This document shows positions 9,184 through 16,855 of a DNA stretch of 64,000 nt, piece after piece. Every line of letters starts with the position of its first letter. Position 1 is the first letter of the stretch. Source of the stretch: Marixanthomonas spongiae (GTDB taxonomy: Bacteria; Bacteroidota; Bacteroidia; Flavobacteriales; Flavobacteriaceae); the NCBI RefSeq assembly GCF_003095375.1, contig NZ_QEHR01000001.1, forward strand, positions 372,001 to 436,000. The letters are read 5' to 3'. Under the pieces are notes generated by a model. That model was given only the letters and a program-made list of their open reading frames with translations. It ran no database searches and had not been told where the DNA came from. Position numbers and translations under genes: made by a program.

Positions 9184-9720
9184 TTAATGGTCTTCTTCAT
9201 GTTCTATTAAACTGATCTCCTTTGCTCCGGTATCGTAGAGAAACTTAGTAAGCTTTTTAATATCGTGGGAACCGGCATCGACTTGCATTAAAAAATGATC
9301 GTCCGTTGTTCTCAGATCAGGGTTTTCTGCTTTTTTAAAGGGCCAAAGCTTACTTCGCATATAAAATGTGATGACCATCAAGTGGCCTGCAAAGAATACC
9401 GTAAGCTCAAACATAATAGGTATAAAAGCGGGCATATTTTGGTAAAAATGAAAGCTTGGCTTTCCACCTATATTCTGTGGCCAGTCTTCTATCATCATAT
9501 AATCCATCATTAAAACGGCTACTGCAAGGCCAACTAAACCATACAAAAACGAAGTAATCGCAAGGCGTGTGGGTTCCAGCCCTACGGCTTTGTCCAAGCC
9601 ATGTACCGGAAACGGGGTGAAAACCTCAGTTATACGGTAATTTGCAGTACGGGTTTGCTTAACGGCCTGCATTAGCAAATCGTCATCGGTATAAATAGCA
9701 TGTATTGTTTTTGCTGCCAT
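9184..9720 (-). CDS. actD: alternative complex III subunit ActD (DUF3341)
   Basis: ActD is a small subunit of alternative complex III with two membrane helices, thought to help assemble or stabilise the complex. The 178-residue protein (start ATG at 9720, MAAKTIHAIYTDDD, two bases after the actC stop) has the DUF3341 pattern: a cytoplasmic N-terminal alpha/beta part, two hydrophobic segments (about 55-80 and 95-118) and a C-terminal tail ending in EHEEDH. A longer reading frame starting at 9762 would overlap actC and adds no conserved residues, so it is rejected. Function is inferred from the family and operon position. Confidence 0.9.
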   Translation of the reverse strand: MAAKTIHAIYTDDDLLMQAVKQTRTANYRITEVFTPFPVHGLDKAVGLEPTRLAITSFLYGLVGLAVAVLMMDYMMIEDWPQNIGGKPSFHFYQNMPAFIPIMFELTVFFAGHLMVITFYMRSKLWPFKKAENPDLRTTDDHFLMQVDAGSHDIKKLTKFLYDTGAKEISLIEHEEDH

Positions 9721-9722
9721 AC

Positions 9723-11525
9723 TTATTGGTTGTTTTTTAAAGTTTTTGCCTGTCCTGCCCAATCGTCGCGTTTTGCCCTTCCGGGGAACTCACCAATTAT
9801 GCCATCCAGTATCTCATAATCTATATCGGTCATTTTGCTTACTTGATCGTAGGTATAAATGCCCAACTCGTGCAACTTCTCTTCCATTACGGGGCCTACA
9901 CCGGTTATCTTTTTCAAGTCACCGGCGGTTTCCGTATCGGGATCGTACCTTCCAATACGGTCCAGCATATCGTTTACTTGATCTCTTTTTGCTTTAGAAT
10001 CGATAAGCGCTGTATCGCCTACTTCAAGTTGGTTTTCTTTTGTTTCTTCCTCTGAAGTGAAATATTCTCCAGTAAGATTTGCAGACGGTCCTCCCGAAGC
10101 AGGATACTGCTCCACGTTATGATCTACATGATCGCCGTGTTCTGCGCGTAACCTTTTGAAATTCTCACCAGAAGATTTTAAAATGGTCTTCACTTCTGCC
10201 TGCGCAATAACCGGGAAGGTTCGCGCATATAGCAAAAACAAGACAAAGAAAAATCCTATGGTTCCAATAAAGGTTCCTATATCAACAAAGGTAGGTTGAA
10301 ACATCGCCCAAGATGAGGTAAGCCTGTCTTTACTTAAATCGATTACAATAATGTCGAAACGTTCAAACCACATTCCTACGTTGATGATAAACGCCACAAA
10401 GAAAGTCCACATAATGTTTCTTCTCAATTTTTTCACCCAAAGGGTAAGCGGCACGATAAGATTACAGATTATCAATGCCCAGAACGCCCACCAATACGGT
10501 CCTGTAGCGGCACCGAATGACAAGTAGGTGTAGTTCTCATACGGAACACCAGAATACCATCCAATGAAATATTCTGTAATATAGGCTACAGTTACAATAC
10601 CTCCGGTAAGCAAGATTACCTTGTTCATATACTCGATATGAAGGACGGTTATATAGTCTTCAAGATTGGACACTTTGCGCATAATTATCAATAACGTCTG
10701 CACCATCGCAAATCCAGAGAAGATTGCCCCTGCCACAAAATAAGGCGGGTAAATGGTACTGTGCCATCCCGGCACAACAGATGTAGCAAAGTCAAACGAT
10801 ACAATGGTGTGTACCGAAAGTACCAACGGTGTCGCCAATCCTGCCAAAACCAATGAAACTTCTTCAAACCGTTGCCAGTCTTTTACACGTCCTGTCCACC
10901 CAAAGGAAAGTATTCCGTATATTTTTTTCTGAAATGGGCTTTTTGTACGGTCGCGTATCATCGCAAAATCGGGCAACAAACCAGTGTACCAGAACACCAA
11001 TGAAATAGAAAGGTAGGTTGAAATGGCAAATACGTCCCAAAGTAAAGGCGAGTTAAAGTTAACCCAAAGCGATCCAAATTGGTTTGGTATGGGCAATACC
11101 CAATACGCTAACCAAGGACGCCCCATGTGAATGATAGGAAACAACCCTGCCTGCACAACGGCAAATATGGTCATGGCTTCGGCCGAACGGTTTACTGCCA
11201 TCCTCCACTTTTGACGGAACAACAATAATACTGCTGAAATCAACGTCCCTGCGTGACCAATACCTACCCACCATACAAAGTTGGTAATATCCCAAGCCCA
11301 ACCTATGGTCTTGTTCAATCCCCAAACCCCGATACCGGTGGAAACCGTGTAAATGATACATCCTAATCCCCATAAAAATGCTATTAGGGCAATAGTGAAA
11401 ACAATCCACCAAGATTTATTGGCCTTTCCCAAAACAGGAGCTGAAACATCTGCAGTGATGTCATGGTAGGATTTTTCTCCTAAAACCAAAGGCTCTCTTA
11501 TGGGTGCTTCGTAATGTGACGACAT
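9723..11525 (-). CDS. actC: alternative complex III quinol-oxidising membrane subunit ActC with C-terminal helix-hairpin-helix domain
   Basis: ActC is the NrfD-like membrane subunit that binds menaquinol in alternative complex III. The 600-residue protein has about ten membrane helices over residues 35-460, starting with the conserved SWWIVFTIALIAFLWGLG region. Unlike the usual family length of about 460-480 residues, it carries an extra C-terminal segment. A charged linker (about 470-530) leads to a small domain at about 535-597 containing the motifs ITGVGP, KLHELGI and FPGRAKRDDW. This matches the helix-hairpin-helix-like module found as a tail on some NuoE and ribosomal L21 proteins. Its role here is unknown. 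Position between actB and actD is canonical. Confidence 0.93.
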   Translation of the reverse strand: MSSHYEAPIREPLVLGEKSYHDITADVSAPVLGKANKSWWIVFTIALIAFLWGLGCIIYTVSTGIGVWGLNKTIGWAWDITNFVWWVGIGHAGTLISAVLLLFRQKWRMAVNRSAEAMTIFAVVQAGLFPIIHMGRPWLAYWVLPIPNQFGSLWVNFNSPLLWDVFAISTYLSISLVFWYTGLLPDFAMIRDRTKSPFQKKIYGILSFGWTGRVKDWQRFEEVSLVLAGLATPLVLSVHTIVSFDFATSVVPGWHSTIYPPYFVAGAIFSGFAMVQTLLIIMRKVSNLEDYITVLHIEYMNKVILLTGGIVTVAYITEYFIGWYSGVPYENYTYLSFGAATGPYWWAFWALIICNLIVPLTLWVKKLRRNIMWTFFVAFIINVGMWFERFDIIVIDLSKDRLTSSWAMFQPTFVDIGTFIGTIGFFFVLFLLYARTFPVIAQAEVKTILKSSGENFKRLRAEHGDHVDHNVEQYPASGGPSANLTGEYFTSEEETKENQLEVGDTALIDSKAKRDQVNDMLDRIGRYDPDTETAGDLKKITGVGPVMEEKLHELGIYTYDQVSKMTDIDYEILDGIIGEFPGRAKRDDWAGQAKTLKNNQ

Positions 11526-11562
11526 ATTTATTTCTTAATAATTGATTCGTATTGTATATTTT

Positions 11563-14500
11563 TTATGATTCTGAAGTGTTTTTCACTTTCATTTGGTACA
11601 ACACATTGGGTTTTGTGCCAACGGCTTCCAAGAGGTGGTACATCCGGTCATCATTTTTCTTCTTCACGATTTCAGCATCTTTATCGTTGATATCCCCAAA
11701 TACCATGGCACCGGTATCACAGGCTCTTGAACAAGCTGTATGGAATTCTCCGTCTTTGATTTTCCTGCCATCGCGTTTGGCGTCCAAGATAGTTTTTTGC
11801 GTTATCTGAATACACATAGAACATTTTTCCATAACCCCACGCGAACGTACTACCACGTCCGGGTTGAGCACCATGCGACCAAGATCGTTGTTCATATGAT
11901 AGTCAAACTCGTCGTTTTCATTGTACAAGAACCAGTTAAAGCGGCGTACTTTATAAGGACAGTTGTTGGCACAATAGCGTGTACCCACACAACGGTTGTA
12001 TGCCATTTGGTTTTGGCCTTGGCGGCCGTGCGACGTTGCGGCAACGGGACAAACCGTTTCACAAGGTGCATGATTACAATGCTGGCACATGACGGGCTGG
12101 AAAGCCACTTCTGGGTTCTCTTGACTTGGCAATTCTACTTTTTCATACGTTTCGAATGCTGGTAGGGTTTCCAAATCTTCTATCTCTTGTTCAAACGAAT
12201 CGGCTGAAGAATAGTAGCGGTCAATACGCAACCAGTGCATGTCCCTGAACTTTCGTACTTCTTCTTTCCCAACTACCGGCACATTGTTTTCGGCGTGACA
12301 GGCAATTACACAAGCCCCACAACCTGTACAGGCGTTCAAGTCTATGGAAAGATTAAAGTGCGGCCCAATCGAATCGTCGAAAGACTGCCATATATCGGCA
12401 TTCTCTTCACGTACCGAAATAGGGTTATGGTCGTAATCGGTTACCGGATCGGCATTGTAGTACCCCTTTTCCCGTGTGTTGAAAATTTCAAGGGTTGTTT
12501 CTTTTATAATGTCATTGCTGCGGCCTGCCATGGTATTCTGTAACTGAACACAGGCAAACTCGTGCATGCCACTCGCTTTCTCTAATTGTACGTTCTGTAT
12601 GGACTTAAAGTCTTGATACAGTGGGTAGGCGTTAACACCGGTTTGCATTTCTTCTTGAATGGCGGCCGTCTTGCCAAAGCCCAGTGCCAGCCCAACGGAG
12701 CCTTTTGCCTGTCCTGGCTGAATGATCACGGGTACTTTCTCAACGGTTACGTCGCCTAAAGTGACATTTACGTAACTACCGTTCAACGCACCATTGGAAA
12801 CGTGTTTGTTAACAAGGCCCATATCTTCTGCATCCGCAGCCGACATGGCAATGTAATTGTCCCAAGAAGTACGGGTAATGGGGTCGGGCATTTCTTGCAA
12901 CCAAGGGTTGTTGGCCTGTTGCCCATCACCCATCGAGGTTTTGGTATATAACGTTAGCTCGAAACCTCCGTTTTGCGCCGTAGTGGAAAGCGCTCCGTTA
13001 TTGGTGCTGCTTTCCATCGCCATTCCATCTTCAATAGCCGTGGCGTCTTCAGTAGGAACTTCGGCATCAGTTACGATAAAGCCATCGTGCAATGCTTGAT
13101 TCCAAGAGCTGCCACCCAAAATCGAAGTGTTCCAGGTCTCTTTTATGTAATCGTAGTAATTTTTTGAATTTCCGGTCCATTTCAACAAGCAATCTTGAAA
13201 TTGCCGGGTATTGAACAATGGCCTAATGGTGGGCTGCATTAAACTGAAGCTTCCCTTCTGCATTTGTATATCACCCCAAGACTCTAAATAATGCGGCGTA
13301 GCTGCCACCATTTGCGCGAGTGAGGCCGTAGCATCTTGCTTCATGGAGAACGCCAACGACATATCAAGGTTTTTGTACGCTTCGGCAAAAGCTTCGTTGT
13401 TTGGGAACGAATACACAGGATCAACACCTACAGTGATCAAGCCTTTGATGCTCCCTGAGATAACCCCGTCCATAACGCGTTTTACCTCAGCGGAATTTCC
13501 TTTTCGGGTCAGTTTAGGCTTTGTGGCGTCCATGACCACGCTAGATGCATTGGCATTGAGCGCCATGGCCTGTGCTTGTACGTCTGGCAGTCCAGTTATG
13601 ATGACGCCTTTATTTCCTGCTTTGCGTAGTTGCGCTTTGGCCTTTGCAACGGCATCTTGTAATTTTTCAGGCAAGCCAGAAGTACTTCCACCTCCGGTTA
13701 ACGCCTTCAACACCTGCATTTGTTGCGAAGGTGTTGCCAAGACGCGCTTATCGGCATTACCACCAGAAAGGGTCATGTTAGACTCAAACTGAATGTGACG
13801 CGACATTTTCCCATTCTTCGGAATCCTTCCTTTTCCATAGCTTGCACTATGACCGCCACCTTGCCAGTCGCCCAGCAAATCGGCACCTACAGAAACAATC
13901 ACTTCCGCTTTTGAAAAATCGTACTGCGGGAGTGCGCGGGTTCCATATTTGTTTTGAAAAGCATCCAAGGCTTCAGAAGAAGACACCGTATCATACACCA
14001 CGTGGCGTACATTTGGATACTTTGCAATAAAGTCTTTTATTAAATTTGAAGTAGATGGGCTGGCAAAGGTTTGGGTAAGCAACACGATGTCTTTCCCACC
14101 CATTTCGTTCATTTTTTGTGCCATCGCAGCATCAAAATCATCCCAAGACGTTTCGGCTCCATCAATTAATGGGGACATCAAACGGTTTTTATCGTATAGG
14201 GACAAAACCGAGGCTTGTACCCGAGCGTTTACACTGCCATTGTTCACCGAAAGCTCATTGCGTTCAATTTTAATAGGGCGTCCTTCGCGGGTTTTTACCA
14301 AGACATTCGCAAAGTCGAAACCATCTGCCATAGTCGAAGCATAGTAGTTTGCCACCCCAGGGACAATCTCTTCGGGCGCCACTACATATGGAATGGACTT
14401 TACCACCGGCCCTTCACAGGCAGCTAGTGATGCCGCCGCAGTGGTAAAACCAACGTATTTTAAGAAATCACGACGTGTGGTTGAAGATTTCTCCAGCGAT

Positions 14501-14628
14501 TCTTTATCTCCTAAAAATTCATCTATGGGGAGCTCTTCCACAAACTCATTATCCCGTAGCTTCTTAACAACAGAGCTGTTTTCGTCAAGCTCTTCAACAC
14601 TCTTCCAGTATTTCTTGTTTGATGCCAT
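11563..14628 (-). CDS. actB: alternative complex III iron-sulfur subunit ActB
   Basis: ActB is the periplasm-facing subunit that combines a molybdopterin-oxidoreductase-like part without cofactor and a ferredoxin-like part with four Fe-S clusters, moving electrons from the quinol site to the hemes of ActA. The start is the ATG at 14628 (MASNKKYW), which fits the family N-terminus as I remember it; another ATG lies three codons upstream. A Tat-type motif TTRRDFLKYVGF is followed by a hydrophobic stretch ending in LAAC, so it is exported folded. The C-terminal third holds the cluster motifs CTGCGACVIAC, CQHCNHAPCETVCP, CVGTRYCANNCP and CSMC plus CSRAC. Length of 1021 residues is normal for the family. 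Confidence 0.95.
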   Translation of the reverse strand: MASNKKYWKSVEELDENSSVVKKLRDNEFVEELPIDEFLGDKESLEKSSTTRRDFLKYVGFTTAAASLAACEGPVVKSIPYVVAPEEIVPGVANYYASTMADGFDFANVLVKTREGRPIKIERNELSVNNGSVNARVQASVLSLYDKNRLMSPLIDGAETSWDDFDAAMAQKMNEMGGKDIVLLTQTFASPSTSNLIKDFIAKYPNVRHVVYDTVSSSEALDAFQNKYGTRALPQYDFSKAEVIVSVGADLLGDWQGGGHSASYGKGRIPKNGKMSRHIQFESNMTLSGGNADKRVLATPSQQMQVLKALTGGGSTSGLPEKLQDAVAKAKAQLRKAGNKGVIITGLPDVQAQAMALNANASSVVMDATKPKLTRKGNSAEVKRVMDGVISGSIKGLITVGVDPVYSFPNNEAFAEAYKNLDMSLAFSMKQDATASLAQMVAATPHYLESWGDIQMQKGSFSLMQPTIRPLFNTRQFQDCLLKWTGNSKNYYDYIKETWNTSILGGSSWNQALHDGFIVTDAEVPTEDATAIEDGMAMESSTNNGALSTTAQNGGFELTLYTKTSMGDGQQANNPWLQEMPDPITRTSWDNYIAMSAADAEDMGLVNKHVSNGALNGSYVNVTLGDVTVEKVPVIIQPGQAKGSVGLALGFGKTAAIQEEMQTGVNAYPLYQDFKSIQNVQLEKASGMHEFACVQLQNTMAGRSNDIIKETTLEIFNTREKGYYNADPVTDYDHNPISVREENADIWQSFDDSIGPHFNLSIDLNACTGCGACVIACHAENNVPVVGKEEVRKFRDMHWLRIDRYYSSADSFEQEIEDLETLPAFETYEKVELPSQENPEVAFQPVMCQHCNHAPCETVCPVAATSHGRQGQNQMAYNRCVGTRYCANNCPYKVRRFNWFLYNENDEFDYHMNNDLGRMVLNPDVVVRSRGVMEKCSMCIQITQKTILDAKRDGRKIKDGEFHTACSRACDTGAMVFGDINDKDAEIVKKKNDDRMYHLLEAVGTKPNVLYQMKVKNTSES

Positions 14629-14649
14629 ATTATCCATTTAAGAAATTTT

Positions 14650-14707
14650 GACCCTTCGACTGGCCACCTTCGCTAAAACTGTAGCGGCCGCAAATGCTCA
14701 GGGCAAG
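14650..14707. repeat. interrupted copy of the ACCCTTCGACTGCGCTCAGGG repeat half-sites
   Basis: The two halves ACCCTTCGACTG (14651-14662) and CTCAGGG (14697-14703) of a repeat seen intact at 45531 are here separated by 34 bases that contain a CGCTA/TAGCG hairpin. It lies in the 224-base gap between actA and actB, which otherwise holds no recognisable feature. Confidence 0.45.
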
Positions 14708-14852
14708 TTTATAAGGTACGAACTACGTCATTAAGATTGTTTTTCAATCGGCGAATTCATCATTCGTCATTCGTACTATTATTGTTTTTAATTAGTATTT
14801 TATTTTTTCATTATTAACGTGCATATAATTTCCGAAGAAACCTCTGCTTTGA

Positions 14853-16175
14853 TTAATAATGGCATTTACCGCACTCGATTCCTCCCATTTGGGCCACGGT
14901 TACTTTTTCTACCCCATATTTTTGGGCGAGCTGCTCATGTATCTTGTCATAATATTCGTTGCTCTCCATTTTCACATTGGTTTCGCGGTGACATTCAATA
15001 CACCAGCCCATGGTAAGCGGCGCGTGTTGTTTCATAATCTCAAACTCTTCAACGGGACCGTGACATTCCTGACAGGCAATTCCGGCAACGGTAACGTGTT
15101 GCGAGTGGTTAAAATACGCTAAATCAGGCAAGTTATGGATGCGGACCCATTTTACCGGTTTCTCCTCGCCGGTGTAGGCCTGTTCTTCAACATCCCAACC
15201 CACTGCATCGTACAGTTTGGAAATTTCACCGTCGTAAAATTCTTTTGAATATTCTTCGGTAGCTGTTTCAGGAGCCACTTCAGCAATGTTTTTATGACAG
15301 TTCATACAAACGTTCAACGATGGAATGCCCGAATGCTTGCTCCTTCTTGCCGAAGAGTGGCAATAATTACAGTCTATACCGTTGTCGCCAGCGTGTATCT
15401 TGTGTGAATAGTGAATAGGCTGTACCGGGGCATACCCTTCGTCAACACCAATCTGCATCATATACCCAAAAGCAAAGTATCCTGCGCCAAGCAATAAAAC
15501 AATAGTCGTTACCAAAACCAAAAACTGGTTTTGAACAAAAGCTTTCCATATAGGGGTGCGTTTTTCTTTTTCTGGATATTCTACCCCTTGTGCCGTAGCA
15601 ATTCTTTTAAGGGTATTGGTCACCAAGAACAGCATAACCACCAACAACAAAAACACCAAGGCCAATGCCCCCAGAACAATGTCGTTTGTTACACCACCGC
15701 CACCGTCGCCAGTACCTTGAGCACCGCCCGCAGCAGTTTGGGCAACTTGAGGCTCGGTCTTAGGCTGGCTTGTATAAGCCAAGATATTGTCAATATCGAT
15801 ATCGCTCAACTGCGGAAATGACTGCATCACAGCCCCATTGTACTCTTCAAATATTTTTACCGCTTGCGGGTCACCAGCCTTAACCATAGCCTGGCTGTCC
15901 TTGATCCAGCTGTGCAGCCAGTCACGGTCATATTTGTCGGCCACGCCACGCAATGCGGGTCCGGTAGCCTTACGGTCCAGTTTATGACATGCGGCACAAT
16001 TTGCCTTAAACAGGTCTTCTCCGGCCGCTACATCACCTCCAGCACTTTCGGTTGCAGCAGCCTCATCGGGCGCCGCTTCATCTTGTGCCGAAACGCTGGT
16101 GGAAACTGTTAGCAATAGAGCCAACAAGAGAAATGACAAAAAAGAAGATAGATTTCGGTATTTTACCTTTTTCAT
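14853..16175 (-). CDS. actA: alternative complex III multiheme cytochrome c ActA
   Basis: ActA is the multiheme cytochrome c of alternative complex III. The 440-residue protein starts with a signal peptide (hydrophobic 10-29, SVSAQDE cleavage region). It then has a monoheme domain with CAACH and the distal TGPALRGV context, a low-complexity Gly/Ala linker, one membrane helix near 165-185 and another near 215-240. The C-terminal pentaheme domain has five motifs: CNYCH, CMNCH, CQECH, CIECH and CGKCH. That gives six hemes in total, the expected arrangement for the long flavobacterial form. It is the first gene of the act-cta operon. Confidence 0.94.
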   Translation of the reverse strand: MKKVKYRNLSSFLSFLLLALLLTVSTSVSAQDEAAPDEAAATESAGGDVAAGEDLFKANCAACHKLDRKATGPALRGVADKYDRDWLHSWIKDSQAMVKAGDPQAVKIFEEYNGAVMQSFPQLSDIDIDNILAYTSQPKTEPQVAQTAAGGAQGTGDGGGGVTNDIVLGALALVFLLLVVMLFLVTNTLKRIATAQGVEYPEKEKRTPIWKAFVQNQFLVLVTTIVLLLGAGYFAFGYMMQIGVDEGYAPVQPIHYSHKIHAGDNGIDCNYCHSSARRSKHSGIPSLNVCMNCHKNIAEVAPETATEEYSKEFYDGEISKLYDAVGWDVEEQAYTGEEKPVKWVRIHNLPDLAYFNHSQHVTVAGIACQECHGPVEEFEIMKQHAPLTMGWCIECHRETNVKMESNEYYDKIHEQLAQKYGVEKVTVAQMGGIECGKCHY

Positions 16176-16256
16176 ATTGACGGTTAATTATTGTCCATAA
16201 GTTTGGCACGTAATTAGTTACTGAAATTAGCGTTTAACGCACCACAAATAATGGCA

Positions 16257-16293
16257 CAAAAATACATTATAAAGTGGATTTTAGAAATCCAAA
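16257..16293 (-). promoter_or_regulatory. candidate promoter of the act-cta operon
   Basis: The minus strand has TATTTTTG (16264-16257), a match to the -7 consensus, with TTTG 25 bases upstream (16293-16290). The spacing is longer than the usual 17-23 bases, so only the -7 box is trusted. It would give a leader of about 75 bases before actA. Confidence 0.35.
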
Positions 16294-16387
16294 CAAAGTG
16301 TTAACAACTAATTTATACTTGTTCTAAATAATATTGAAGCCTGTTTTACGGTTATTATCAAGTACATTTGCAACATATCTATTTTTT

Positions 16388-16783
16388 ATGAAAACAGCTT
16401 ATATCTATAAAGTAGTACTAGCCAGCCTACTGTTCGTCTTTATATCGAAAACCACTTGGGCTCAACAGGGAACAGTGACCATTGAACAAGACCCAAAAAT
16501 CACGACCTTGCTGCAATTAAAGAAAGGCTTGGAAAAAGACAACAGGCTATCCAGTGGCTACACCATACAATTGTATTACGGCGAGCTCAATAAAGCCAAC
16601 AGCATTATAAGGCGGTACCGCGGTATCTACGGCACTTGGCCGGCCTCGATTGAATATGAAACCCCCAATTACAAAGTTTGGGTAGGAAGCTTTAGCGACC
16701 GCCTGGACGCAGATAGGGCGTTGATCGAAATTAAAAAGGCCTTCCCCTCGGCTTTTATACTAAAACCACAGAATAGAGGGTAA
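16388..16783 (+). CDS. exported SPOR-domain protein
   Basis: A 131-residue protein, start ATG at 16388 (MKTAYIYKVV), with a signal peptide of about 25 residues ending near TTWAQQ. The rest is mostly one SPOR-type fold (about residues 57-127): GYTIQLYYGE, then KVWVGSFSDRLDAD and FPSAFILKP. SPOR domains bind denuded peptidoglycan glycan strands, often at the division site, so a periplasmic cell-wall-related role is likely but not shown. It is transcribed divergently from actA, with a TACATTTG -7-like box at 16363-16370. An upstream in-frame ATG at 16334 precedes this box and is not used here. Confidence 0.8.
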   Translation: MKTAYIYKVVLASLLFVFISKTTWAQQGTVTIEQDPKITTLLQLKKGLEKDNRLSSGYTIQLYYGELNKANSIIRRYRGIYGTWPASIEYETPNYKVWVGSFSDRLDADRALIEIKKAFPSAFILKPQNRG

Positions 16784-16801
16784 TTGGGTTTGAAGTAAAC
16801 T

Positions 16802-16832
16802 AAAAAAGCGACCTGTATGTGGTCGCTTTTTT
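16802..16832. terminator. bidirectional terminator between the SPOR gene and infB
   Basis: A 12-bp perfect stem, AAAAAAGCGACC (16802-16813) with GGTCGCTTTTTT (16821-16832), has a 7-base loop and A and T runs at the two ends. It can stop transcription from both convergent genes. Confidence 0.85.
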
Positions 16833-16855
16833 AGTTTCTATATGCTTTAACACTA

